Source of the DNA: Schistocephalus solidus
Lineage: Eukaryota; Platyhelminthes; Cestoda; Diphyllobothriidea; Diphyllobothriidae
DNA: 64,000 bases
Assembly: GCA_017591395.1 (NCBI GenBank)
Contig: WEDG01005619.1
Coordinates: 310,001 to 374,000 of the forward strand
Reading direction: 5' to 3'
Both the position numbers and the translations under genes were made by a program. Positions 49,720 to 61,077 of the stretch are shown here, piece after piece. Position 1 is the stretch's first letter; every line of letters begins with the position of its first letter. The notes beneath the pieces are model-generated. The model saw only the letters and a program-made list of their open reading frames with translations. It was not told the DNA's origin and made no database searches.

Positions 49720-50690
49720 CGAAGGTCTACGATGCAGAGACCAAACATTTTATTTTTGGGGTCGGTTAGAAAGCATGGCAGCAAATGGAAATCCAAAAAA
49801 TGATAATATTTTCAATAAAAAAACATTATTCCGCAGTTATTTTCTTTAAATTTTGAGTGCTATTACATGCAAGGTGTCTTGGCGTAGCGTTTCGGTTATT
49901 CGTTGGAAGTTTGACCGTTGGATAACTCATAAGCCTTTAATGGCTAGAACTACATATGTTGCTTGCCAAAGTAAACCTTTTCTGATTGCTTTAACGTTTG
50001 CCTGACGTTCAATTATACTGAGCCTAAATTGCATTTCATTTTAAGTTATTCAACTGAACTTGAACACCCTATAAGCACCACCAATTATTTGTTCTCCAAC
50101 TTTGACAATTTGATCTTCGTTACCACTTCACTAGGACTGTTCCGGACAATACTGTTTAACTGCACGTACTTACTTGCTTCCTGCTCATCTGAAATTCTTT
50201 CTTATGCCAAAATTCGTCATAAAACGGCATCAAATTGGAATTTGTTTATCGTCTTATTCAAGTTGACTGCGAAGCCTCTGCACCAATAAAAACTGACAAC
50301 CACTCAGAGAACCAAACGTGTACAGCCTCGTGAAGATCTGAAGTTATCCAGGACCTTCGACATCTCCGAACGGCTGAGTCGTTCCTGAATATCCTTCATA
50401 CAGTTTATAGTATTTTTCAAAAGCTTTTTTGAACAAGTATAATCATTTTTGCTCATATTGCATTAAATAGTCGCCATACTCCAAAGCCGGTCGGAAATTT
50501 TCGTTATACGCTCAAAGGAGAACATACTTTTACGCAGTGTTTTAACATGCATGGACTCAAAAAAATTGTTTGCTAGCAACAGTACCAGTCACGGAACTTT
50601 CTTTAAAGGAAAGCCTGTTGAGCTGGCTTTGACATCCATGACTGGCACTCAATGAGTTTATACTTACAACCAAAAACCAACAAAGCGCGC
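49720..50690. other. Spacer between Ty3/gypsy and CR1 copy A
   Basis: No gene is supported. A plus frame at 50029-50289 has no recognisable motif. The last part may be the 5' UTR of the CR1 element that starts at 50701. Confidence 0.35.
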
Positions 50691-50700
50691 AAAAAGCGTA

Positions 50701-51765
50701 ATGGCAGCCAAATCCGTGGGCTACAAGGACGAATCTTGCGTTGGATGTTCTTATATTTTACGAAGAGTTCAAAAACTGGAAAATGAGCTTGCAGACTTTA
50801 GGAAACTCTTGCAAGATAACATTACTCGACTAAATACCCTTAGCAATATTCCAGTTAAAAAGGCGGTTACTAAAGCACCAACGTATCAAAAACTACAACT
50901 TCTTACAGCTCACAATGTTCGGACGCGAATACCCATAACGACCGGATAACAGGAACACAGTCTCTGAATCCTACGGACGACGACCAGAGCAAACCACCAA
51001 TCTCATCCTGCTATCTTGGGTGTTCTAAAGTGCCCGTAGTTGAATCCCAAACGCGTGGCAAGCTGCAATAGGGAAACGCCACAACAGGAGGACAAAGTCG
51101 CAATCAACTCTGATGGATTCATTGAAGCCTTCAGATGAGAGTATGGTCAGAGGTAGACTAAATCCCAACAAGAGCTATGTAAACCGTTCTCGTGCCCCTA
51201 AGGAGAACTTATGAGGAAGCAAAAATTCAAAGCACCAGGATGGGCAACAGTGTTAAGTTATTCAGGGTTTGCATTATTTAAATGCAGTCCGACCTAAGGA
51301 ACGATTCGCCGAAGATCTTGCTTCGTTTAATGGCCTCCTAAACCAGTTGCTCCCACCGGGCGTGGAAGTAAAAGTTATTAAAGCATTCCGGATCGGCAAA
51401 AAGTCTGAAGACAGCGTAGGAACGCCGCAACCGCGACCTCTCAAAATAATACTAGAGAGCAAAGACCAAATCAAGGCGATCCTATCCAAAAAAACTAACC
51501 TCCGTCACTCGCATAAAGAGTTTTTTTTCAACCGGACTACTCCCCTGCGGAAAGGCTGAAACGCCGGGAACTTGTCTTGGAACTACAATCAAGACTGAAG
51601 GCTGGCGAACACAATCTGGCTATTTTCAAGGGGAAGGTAGTTCAAAAGAATACGAATTTTCCATTAAACCAACCGATTGTTCTAAGGACAACGGCAGCCA
51701 CCTCACTAACGCCAAAACCACCAGGGAACCAATTGCCCAAAGAGATGTCAGAACTGATTCCGTAA
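50701..51765 (+). pseudogene. CR1-type LINE copy A, ORF1
   Basis: It starts MAAKSVGYKDESCVGCSYIL, a Cys-X2-Cys motif followed by a heptad-like helix (LRRVQKLENELADFRKLLQ), typical of an ORF1 oligomerising segment. After stops near 50947 the frame resumes at 51269 with FNGLLNQLLPPGVEVKVIKA, FRIGKK and PRPLKIILESKDQIKAILSK, an RRM-like region of CR1 ORF1. It then continues at 51577 (ELQSRLKAGEHNLAIFKGKV). The same region is recognisable in copy B (LHCLLNQPPQPDVETKALEA). ORF1 binds LINE RNA. Confidence 0.75.
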
Positions 51766-51815
51766 CGCCCAGCGTTCTCACTAAAGAAACCAGAGTTACC
51801 GAAAATCATCAAGAA

Positions 51816-53095
51816 ATGGAAAAGACATACGACCTTGACGTTAGAGGAGACGCAGTTAAACCCATAAAATTGACAAACGCAACAGGAAATTTGGTTGGCG
51901 CAAAATTGAAGTGCTTGTATACAAATGCACAAAGCCTTTTATCAAAACTTGATGAGTTAAAAATTTGCCTTGCCGAAGTATCTCCGGATGTGATAGCAGT
52001 AACAGAAACCTGGCTGTCGGGCGGTATTCGAGATAGCGAAATAACATTGTCTGGATACCAAATATATCGGAGGGACAGAGAAAACCGACAGGGTGGTTGA
52101 ATAATTGTGTTTGTGAAAGACGTGCTAATAATGTCTGACAAGACGAGCAAGTTAACGTGCATCACGGAAGCCATATGTTTGAACATCAAGGCTCTTGGCT
52201 CTCCATGTCTGGATGTCCTCATTGTCTATCGGCCACCTAGGATAGACCGAGTCGTAGACACCCACTTGTTGGAACAATTAGAAAATTTCTCCAGTCGACC
52301 TAATGTCATGATTATGGGTGACTTCAACGCACCAGGAATTAACTGGAGCACTGTTCAATCATAATGCCCGAAATCGACTTTTGATTATGTTTTTCTGCAA
52401 AAGACCTTGAAGGCACTCCTCACACAACATGTCCCTTTCCCACCAGAACACGTGAAGGACAAAGGGCTAACTGTCTCGAGCTGGTTTTCATGAAAACATC
52501 AGGCAGCTTTGACGAGATTATTTCAATGCCTCCGCTCGGTCGTAGTGATCATGTGGTGCTTATGTGGGACTACTCCTTATTCTCCGTTGCGCCTGCTATA
52601 GAGGAAAAACGGCGTAACGTTTGGCGAGGAAACTTTCATCAGATGCGAGCAGATTCAACAGACATCAACTGGACCTCAATGTTTTCGAGCACCGTGAACG
52701 AAGATTGGGAGTCCTTCCGAAATGTTCTTCTGCAACTTATGGACAACCACTGCCCACTAACGAGTGTCCATCACAGCAAGCGTCCTGGGTGGCTAGACAG
52801 CAACTTAAAAAGGGAAATAAACAGGAAGCACAAGTTGTGGAGAAAATATTGCGAGTCTAATCAAGTCGCCTATTTTAATAAGTATAAAACCCAGAGAAAC
52901 AAATTAAGAAGCCTTATTCTTAAAACGCGAAAGAGAATTTGAGAAGACTTTGCTGCAAAAGAAAACGCAGAATCTAAAGTTATTCTACAGTTACCTCCGT
53001 AGATGTACAAGGAATAGGCATCAAATACCGCTGATTAAGACTGCAGTGGGCGTCAAAATTTCTGAAAACAGGGAAAAAGCCAAGTAATTTTCTTT
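51816..53095 (+). pseudogene. CR1-type LINE copy A, ORF2 endonuclease and pre-RT
   Basis: An APE-type endonuclease: KLKCLYTNAQSLLSKLDELK, then VIAVTETWLSGGI, VLIVYRPPRID, VMIMGDFNAPGINW, and PPLGRSDHVVLMW. These carry the catalytic N, E, D/N and SDH residues in order. The linker follows (RPGWLDSNLKREINRKHKLW and FNKYKTQRNKLRSLI). Stops occur at about 52098 and 52362, and the frame is lost after 52942. The copy stops near 53095, before the RT core. Confidence 0.88.
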
Positions 53096-53292
53096 GGCTG
53101 GAATCCTCGTTGATACGGGTGTTTTTTTCCGGGTGAACAATGAACCTTCTCTTTTAGAGCGGCCATTTCTTGTTTAAAGTTGCTTATCTCTTTTTCCATC
53201 AATAGGAATTTCTGTAAGAGATTTAAACACCCCATGCACTTTTCGTTTTCGAAGTTGATATTCATTAGTGTTTTTAGGCTATTTTCCCACTT
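53062..53292 (-). pseudogene. CR1 ORF1 N-terminal fragment, opposite strand
   Basis: The minus-strand peptide NINFENEKCMGCLNLLQKFL, followed by LMEKEISNFKQEMAALKEKV, aligns with the N-terminus of copy A (DESCVGCSYILRRVQKLENE). Both share Cys-X2-Cys plus a coiled-coil helix. It abuts the end of copy A tail to tail and the SINE on its right. Confidence 0.6.
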
Positions 53293-53364
53293 GAAAGTAG
53301 GATAAGTAGTAACAGAATATCTGTCTTTGCCATTTCTTTCTGTTTGTATAAAATTTTGTTGGCC

Positions 53365-53480
53365 AGTTTTCCGTGAGAATGTGGCATAGTGGTTAGGTCC
53401 ATTGCCACATGTTTCTGCGATGAGGGTGCGACTCACGCCATCGGCACCAATATTTCATCTACGTGCAGATGAATCCTGAA
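53365..53480 (+). mobile_element. tRNA-derived SINE
   Basis: The A box TGGCATAGTGG is at 53382-53392 and the B box gggtgcgactcac is at 53424-53436, the spacing of a short-variable-loop tRNA. The 3' side (atcggcaccaatatttcatc) continues into a short body. It resembles the head of the 39.5-kb minus copy (TGGTTCAATAGTTAGG). It does not fold fully as a tRNA. Confidence 0.6.
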
Positions 53481-53855
53481 TTTCTATCTTTTCCATACCT
53501 CTAAGGATTGCATGCGAATGCATTTAATTTATAAGTCTTCTTTAAAATGGGCTCGGGTGCAATAGTATTCAGCAGTCAGACTTCTAATTAGTATGCAACG
53601 ACTCAGCCTTTGTCGGGACTTCTCCTTCCCCGATTAAAAGCAGATTAAAGCAGCACACCAGTGGCGTGAAATTTGGAAGCAAGTGAACGTTTATACTTGT
53701 ATTTCTCGTAAGGATAACGTCCGGGACGTGGAATAATCCTCAGGGAAAGAATATTTGGAAAGCCGCAGAATCGTTAAGTCCAAGTAAATAACTCCTACAA
53801 TTAGAGACTGGACAATCCACTCAAAAGTTATTCCAAACCAACTTGTCTTCTACAC

Positions 53856-54990
53856 TTAAACTTCGTAAACACAAAGAAGCTGAAATTCGAAAGCAATTTC
53901 AAACGACGCGCCAAGCTCACATTTAATTTGTATATAGGATAAACGGAACATGTTAAGCTTGATAAGTCTTCCTGGACATGACAGTGTCGTTAGACCATTC
54001 ACAAGTTTTATTGCCCCTTTTTGCACCTGCTCGATGGGATCACTGTATTTCTTCATCAAGGGCATCCATGCTGCCATTCCGTATTCAAAACGTGGTCTAA
54101 TGAAAGTATTGAAGGTCCGTGAAAACAGTTCGGAGGAAAGACTATGAAAGCGCGCCTGATCCAGTGCATGTTGCTCGCCGCCTTTTGGAGGGTTCGTTTA
54201 GAGTGTTAGAAGGGAAGTCATTTGGAAGCTATCCAGATACCTAGATCTTTGTGTGTATGTTCTTCTTACCGTTTAGATCTTAATGGTGTTTGGGGAAACC
54301 GTCCTCTCCCAGATTCCAAACCTACGACTACATATTTGGGTATATTAAACGTTACAAGCCACCTGTTGGACCAGACAGCCAATTTGTCAACGTTTTCTTG
54401 TAGTTTCTCCGCATCGTCGACAGAGCTGATGGTTCTTTAGATTTTTAAATCACCTGCAAACATGATGGCATCCCAGTCAAGATTATCAACGCAGTCGTTT
54501 ATATAAATGAAGAACAGAAGAGGTCCTTTGACGGAACCCTGTGGAACACCACTTTCTACAGTTGCACACTCAGCTTCAGTGGTGCCAACAAGTAATTTTT
54601 GCATTCTGCATGATAGGAAACTTTTGATTCATTTAAAGATGTACCCTGGATACCACATTGCCAAATTTTATGTAACAGTCGCCGATGAGGTACGCTATCA
54701 AATGCTTTCTTGATGTCAAAGAAAATGACATCAACTGGACGGCTTTGGTCTATGGTTTTTGTCAATTTTTTCTGTGAGTAAAGACCACTCGTAAGAAATT
54801 AGTGGCCGGTGTGAAAACCATGCTAGGCAGAACGTAATATGTTCTTCTACTCCAGATACTTCATTATATGTCTATTAATAAGCTTTTCCATGACCTTGCA
54901 CAAAATGCAGGTTAAAATAATAGGACGGTAATTTGTTGACTCCAACATCGACCCTCCTTTATCGATCGAGGAAATAAGGGCAGTTTTATC
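53856..54990 (-). pseudogene. CR1-type LINE copy B, reverse transcriptase part
   Basis: Minus strand, in shifting frames: STNYRPIILTCILCKVMEKL near 54940, RPVDVIFFDIKKAFDSVPHR near 54740, GSVKGPLLFFIYINDC near 54540, MFAGDLKI near 54450, and RPRFEYGMAAWMPLMKKYSD near 54080 with IEQVQKGAIKLVNGL. The catalytic motif, normally FADD, reads FAGD, so even a repaired frame would lack one metal-binding Asp. It ends near 53856 with typical CR1 C-terminal sequence. Confidence 0.88.
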
Positions 54991-54994
54991 TTAC

Positions 54995-56340
54995 TGTGGT
55001 AGTTCGCAGGAATTGTTCTTCCTCTTAAACATATCATCGGCTTCTCAGTCTAATATTCACAAGTCCGGTCATATTTCTGTCCCTGTCAACGAAACGGTGA
55101 ATCCATCTCCATTTCAAACATTCCCTTCACTTTGCCTCTTCTTCTCATCCAACTCATCCATTAACGTGTTTTGCCTCGCGATCTGTAAATTCAAACTCAG
55201 TTGCTTATTACTCTCTAGTTAGCCCACCTAGAGTTTCCCTAACCGACAGCTTCCACGTTTTCACGTATTTCTTCCTGCCTTTGTCCAAAATCTTCCAAAT
55301 CATAAAAAAACAGCGTGGTTTAAAGACAAAATCCGTAAAATTGGCAACAGATTAAAAATTAGCGAACCATGGACAACTTTTTCTGTTAATATTCCATATA
55401 TGAATCGTACTTAGTCATTTGCTCCCCAAACTAGTTTAGATTTTCCAACACTTAAGGCCATTTTTTCTCACATGAGTCATCCTTGCTCTTGTAACCTCAA
55501 TACGAGACCCGGTTTCCCATCAAGTACTTTCTTTAGTTACTGACACTCTCACACTAGCCTTTATCTTCCTTCTAGCCTCTTTCTTTCCAAACCTAACTAC
55601 CAATAAGCTTACCTTGGTTTTAACTCTCATAGTATTCCAATATTTGCAATCTAAATTTCCTTCATCTTTTAGATTTACCCTCAGCTATTTTTGCTGATGA
55701 TCTTTATTCCAATAATTCTGGACTCGTTGGTAGTTACTCCTCAAATAACAACAAATTACAGTTCAGTTATTCAATTCATAAGGCTTTTTCTAAATGACAT
55801 TGACAGTAGCCACGCAGCTTGTATACAGTAAATCTTATATTATAAAAGGCCATATCTGTTCTTAATAAGATGGCTCAAATCAGAGTCATCGCTCTCAAAA
55901 TTACACCCTATATTATAAAGATAACCGAATCCTAGACGCACTCCCTAATTCCTGAGTCCTTCATTTGATAGATGACTATGATTTTATCGTAATGACTGCA
56001 TAAGTAGGCGAAGTGGCAATTACCATTTTTATGTAAAATCTTCTTTAAAGCACTTTCCCGAAGACCTGAATGCCTCTTCATTCTCTGGAAATTTCTGTTT
56101 CACATCAAGTATTCCCTGGCCACCAAGCAAGGTTATTCTTGACTGTATCTACAATCATCCAAACTCTTCAGCCATTGATGGTGCATGACTTCGTGAAAAA
56201 GATTGGCTCTCGTTTGTTTTCCCGTTTTGATATCAGCCTTTCCAAGATATTATCGATTTTCCTAGCTGGTCTCAGCTTGTACGCTCTCTAACAGGCGATA
56301 ATCACATTCTAGATCTGCCCCTTTTTTCGGTTCGTTCAAA
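54995..56340 (+). mobile_element. LINE fragment with endonuclease remnant, inside CR1 copy B
   Basis: The plus-strand translation near 56125-56330 gives VILDCIYNHPNSSAID and FPSWSQLVRSLTGDNHILDL. These match the middle and late endonuclease blocks of CR1-like LINEs (YRPPNSS, then DFNFPxIDWS and LDL). Sequence to the left is degraded and only tentatively the same element. It lies between two minus-strand halves of CR1 copy B, so it is probably a later insertion, or the product of a deletion plus insertion. Confidence 0.5.
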
Positions 56341-56344
56341 AATG

Positions 56345-57450
56345 ACCTCCTTGTTAATGACTATGTGCTTATTCACTATTGTGTAACGCTGTCCTTTTCA
56401 AAAAAGATAAGTGGAAACATTCTATTCTTCTGCTGATGCAGCAGTTTCTTCACCAGTTCTAATTCCTATTCATTTCCATTTAAGTTTGGTATTCATCCAG
56501 CCAAGTGGCTTGCACTGATTAAAGTCGCCAGTAGGCAATGGTTTATGATCAGTAACAGAGGAAAGTTTTTTAACAGCTCCCAATATTCGTTGACATGGTC
56601 CGTAAAAAGTGAGCTTCAGTTGAGGTAGCTTAAATCTGCTCTCATCTGATGGAAATTATCTATTCAAAAGTTACATCTAGTTCTTTTAGAGTATACGAAA
56701 CGGAAAATACCGAAAAATCTTACATAATTGCCAAATAATCACTTCAGCCCACCATGGGCATGGACACGACGTCGTCGATGTTGCATGATGCTTTCATAGA
56801 AATCAAATCAAGGCAGTTAGTGTTTTGCAATCCACGTGTTCTGGCTGGAAATATGAAATGCCATGTGGGTATTGCTTTAAATGTTTTATGCAGAAAACAA
56901 TAGCCAAACGTTGCGTCGGGGATTGAATAGAGCTCAGGTTACCTCCTGGTGTGTTGAAGTCGCTCAAAGGCTCGGCTTTAGGTTGGCTGCATAATTTTTC
57001 AAACTATTCTAAAAGATAAATAAAATAACATTGGTCTGTTTTAAGTGGCCTATGCAGGTGAAGACATCGGGATGTGGGGAACCAGCAGCCTTTATGGTAA
57101 ATCAGTTATCTTCTGCGCTGTACGAAAATGTGATAGTCTCCTCTGGCACTATAAGGCATTCTATCACAAACACAATTATTCAATCACTCTGTCGGTTTTC
57201 CTGCCTCTTGAAATATTAAGTAATCAGAAAATTATATTTCGCAATACGAAATATTGCCGTAGAGTCACGTTTTGCTTGCTTCTATCCCATCTAAAGATAG
57301 TTTGATAAGGCAAATTTTAGCTCACCGATTTTCGATAAATTCATTGGGAATTTGAATGCAAGCATTTAAATGTCGTACCAACCAAGTTGCGCTTTCGTTT
57401 TTTCCCTTTTATAGGCCTTACTGCATCTCGTGGAACAGCAGTCTCGCAGG
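56345..57450 (-). pseudogene. CR1-type LINE copy B, ORF2 endonuclease
   Basis: The minus strand aligns block by block with copy A. NLVGTTFKCLHSNSQ at about 57390 matches its ORF2 start. LSDFNTPGGNLSSIQSPTQR at about 56985 matches GDFNAPGINWSTVQS. FHQMRADLSYLN near 56640 matches FHQMRADSTDINW. CKPLGWMNTKLKWK near 56510 matches RPGWLDSNLKRE. Many stops are present. It ends at about 56345, where the opposite-strand LINE begins. Confidence 0.82.
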
Positions 57451-57599
57451 CTTTTTCTGGTTTTTGGTGTGTTTTATCAACTTTGCTTTATTCGGTCAGA
57501 AAACTGAGCGTAACAGACTAAGCTCTGATGTGTCTTCTAGCGACTGGTTATTCGATGGTGTTGGCGTTAAACGGATAACGGACGTTGGCTTTATTATCA

Positions 57600-58152
57600 C
57601 TGGCTGATTTAAATGAAAGATCAGATTCTTCTGACCCAACTTCCCTTGAAGATAGCCAGGTTGTGTTCTCTATTCTTCAGTCTTCATCGTTAATCTGAGG
57701 CAAGTTACCATGGGTAAGCCGTTCTGCTAGGAAAAAAACCGGTTGAAATAAATTTTCTAATGCGAGTTCCAGAGTGTGACTTGATTGGATAGGATCAATC
57801 AGATTTTGTCTGTGCTCTCCAAACATAATTTTGAGGGGTTGCAATCGCACTATTTCTGTGTTATCTTCACCCCTTTGCCAATCTGCAATGCTTCCAAGGC
57901 TTTTGTTTCAACGTCTGGCTGGGGTGGCTGGTTTAATAGGCAATGTAAAGAAGTGTGATCATCTGCGCCACAACCTTCAGGTTTGATTGCTATTAATTCC
58001 CGTGATTCTTGACCAAGAATATACCGTGGGCGATTACGATACTTCTGGGTTTGGTTTTTCAGAAAATTCGCTCTAAGAAGACGACTAAGATTTGTGGGAT
58101 CTTCATTTGGCTTTAAATTTGTGTTGTGGCCTAAATGCCTCAAAGAATCCAT
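57600..58152 (-). pseudogene. CR1-type LINE copy B, ORF1
   Basis: A minus frame of 100 codons from 58152 contains LHCLLNQPPQPDVETKALEA and LQIGKG, aligning with copy A ORF1 (FNGLLNQLLPPGVEVKVIKA, FRIGKK). Upstream residues (RLLRANFLKNQTQKYRNRPR) are positively charged. The Cys-X2-Cys N-terminus seen in copy A is not found here. Confidence 0.65.
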
Positions 58153-58159
58153 TGTGCTC

Positions 58160-58790
58160 GATCTGAAATTAGTCTCCTGTTTCAGTGATTTCTTATGTAT
58201 TTTACAAAAATTTCATCTCCTCTAACTCAACCTGATACTCAGGGGTATTGGAGAGATTGTGAGGGCCAGAGCAGATTTAGCAAGTTAGTTTAAGTACGAA
58301 TTAATTAGTTAATGTTAGATGTACAGACGAGGTAATTCCTTTACCATTATTATTCACAACAAACACTATTCTTGCGCCTTCGCTTAGTTTGTCTTTCGTA
58401 AAAATCCGGACTGTTTTTATCAGAGTTGCTGTTACAAGTAACATATTTTAACTGTTAACTGCATCGGCACCTATTTGATCGCAACTCGTATTTGGCATAC
58501 CCCTGTGTCTATAGTGGTGTAAACGTTTGTGCTCGACAATTTAATCGTTAACTCTATCACTTTAAGCCTTCCACCGGTCAATCCTAAGTCACTTTAATTC
58601 ACTTTATTGAGGCAAATCCACTTTCATTCTTGAGTTCCCTATTCACGTTCAAAAACTACATGAAAAAGTTTATAACCGCAAATCTGACAACCGTAAATGT
58701 AGGGTCATCGATATGTGTGTGCCAGGCGCAAGCTGCCGCTACTGACACAATCTTAATTAAATGTACAACAGTTTCTCAATAATGAATATC
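58160..58790. other. Non-coding junction between CR1 copies B and C
   Basis: Probably the 3' UTR of copy C (minus) meeting the 5' end of copy B. No gene, and no target-site duplication visible to me. Confidence 0.35.
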
Positions 58791-58799
58791 TACTTTGCA

Positions 58800-60960
58800 T
58801 TTGCACTTTTGCATTTCAACCTTTTGCATTTTTCAACTGTTTCTGAAAGGACCACCTCGTCCGGGATTCCGCTCCATGCTCCAACGACCCACTGCAAAAA
58901 TGCATTCCATTAGACGTCTGTGTGGACCAACTTCCTCTGCAGTTTAAGGGCATGACACTCCAGATGTTCCATCCCAACCAATTCGAAGAAGTCATCAAAT
59001 TCTAGGGCAAACATACGGCCTCTGATAATCCTGTAGTGTTGGATGAGATCATCACGTAATCGCCTGTAAATGAGAGGAAACAAATCAAGTTCTGCCAGGC
59101 TGGCTTCGTGAGGCAGATAACTAAGTTTCGTGACAATATTCGCAGGTCGCCTGCACTAGTTCTAGGACGCCAGGCCTGGACGACATGCTCTAAGTAAGAT
59201 CTAAAAAATACCCGGTAGGATTTTCTGAATAGTTCCATATCAATCTGCATAAATCCTCGTCTGAGCCCATATTAGACCTGCTTCACACGTTAAGTTGCCT
59301 TAAGACACTGTGAAGATGGTTTGAGTTAGGAGTTTATTAAATCACCATGGTCCTCGTGTTTCTAAACATTTGAAAGTGGCTGGCAATTTTGAACGCATTG
59401 GTAGGAATCATACTAATCACAGATCCTTCTGATACAAGAAGTCCGACAATACACTTCCCAACATTAAAACTTAAGAGCCGATGAGCACACTCGCTGCTAA
59501 GTCATTTGAGTCTCTCTTGAAGTGTGTGCCTGTTGGCTTCAGATCTGGTGGCTCACAAAAATTTAACATTGTCAGCAAACATATCAGCGCTGCAACCAAA
59601 GTCGTTGAGACAGTCATTGCTGTAGACTAGGAAGGGCAACGGCCCTAAGAAGGAGCCTTCGGGAACACCACTTAGAATAGGAGTAGGTGTTAACTTCGAG
59701 GCATCGATGGACAAGATTTTCAATCTCCCTGTAAGAAAAGCTGCGATCCTATTCAGCGGCATTCATTTTATTCCAATTTAAAGATAAGTTATTGATTAGA
59801 TTTTTATATTGGACGCTGTAAAGCGCCTTATTGAAATCAGTGTAGAGGACTTTAACCCTACCCCTTCATCCAGTGAGCGATTAATTTCTTCACGTCCGTG
59901 GGATTTCATTGTCGTCTTGTTAAGTATAGTTTTCATTATTTGACAGCAAATTCGGGTTAGCTGATAATTTTTGACATGAGATCAAGCCTCACCATTGAAT
60001 ATCGAGTAGATATTTGTTGTTTTTCACTCGGATGGCAGTCGGTCTGATTTAAATGATGATTGGAAGGTATGCGCTTGTGTTTTGGAGGGTTTACTCACCA
60101 GTTATCTACTGAGGTTTGCCGATTTATTGTCCAGACCAGATGACTTTGCTTCTTGAGATTTTACCGCTTTCTTTCCACAACATATGCCGGAAATAGTACA
60201 TATTCAAGCACTGGATCGGCGTTTAAACAGTGATCTTGACATTTTCAAACTGAAGCTCAGTTTGTCTAAGGAATACTGAGGCGAGAAATCAACTCAAGTG
60301 CTCGATTTTTTCAAAACCTTAAACGACTTCTACACCATTATCATTCTTAATTACTGCGAATGGGTTTTTGTTTTTTAGTCGATTATAAGTTTAGTAGATT
60401 AAAATTTTAGTCTAATTTTCAGTCTGCTGGATAATTCTTAATTCATAGTTCTTCCCTACCTGAAAAATTAATTTTGACCGAATTTTGATGGTGACGGAAT
60501 TCTTCGATGTTTTCTGGTGACTCAGTTTCTCTGAATACCTTGCACGTTTTATGTTTCTTCTTTAACGGCTTTCTAGTTCTCTGGTTAACCAAGCAGGACG
60601 ATGAGTCACTTTTTTTATCTTCATTGGAAAATAGCGCTCAACCAGATCTAGCGAAATCGTCTTAAGCGATCTCTAGTCACCCTCTGGATTCCCTTCGAGC
60701 AAACAGTCTAAAGTCATGGACATTAATACGTTCTTCACCGTATTGAACTCTGCCTTCTATATATTTCTTTTGCCTGCCGTCCTCTTTGCACGTTGAAAAT
60801 GGAGTGAGTACTCTCACAGCAGCGTAGTATAGTAACTCTTACCGAGCGCTGCATTGGAATACACTTCGTCAGTGTTAGAGAAGCCCTTCGTAAAGCCCAG
60901 ATCCAAACACTTAGCCCTCTGGTTCTCTCTTTATCTTGTTAGTGAACTAACCTTCTGTGT
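58800..60960 (-). pseudogene. CR1-type LINE copy C, endonuclease C-end to RT end
   Basis: Reading down the minus strand: the endonuclease end at about 60930 (CLDLGFTKGFSNTDEVYSNA, then ALGKS); linker THRPAWLTRELESR near 60590; KNKNPFAVIKNDNGVEVV near 60340; RT start NYQLTRICCQIMKTILNK near 59960; SGVPEGSFLGPLPFLVYSND near 59640; MFADN near 59570 where FADD is expected; and SYLEHVVQAWRPRTS near 59190. The change to FADN removes the second catalytic Asp. Its upstream endonuclease half lies at 63170-63690, beyond the Penelope-like insertion. Confidence 0.85.
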
Positions 60961-61026
60961 AAGAGTTTGGTCGAGAGAGATCCATTAGCTTACGACTGAA
61001 GGAATTTGGCGCACCGTCAACTAAAT

Positions 61027-61077
61027 ATGCAGTTGGCAAACAACGGTTTTCAGTATAACATCATCAGGCATTTGCCA
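61027..61077 (-). repeat. PLE terminal block with hammerhead-like core
   Basis: Minus strand: TGGCAAA at 61077-61071, CTGATGA at 61067-61061, GAAA at 61051-61048, TTTGCCA at 61040-61034. The outer 7-mers can pair. An inverted copy is at 63111-63159. It has the order expected of a type I hammerhead (stem I, CUGAUGA, stem II, GAAA, stem III, stem I'), but stem II is very short and imperfect. Confidence 0.45.
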
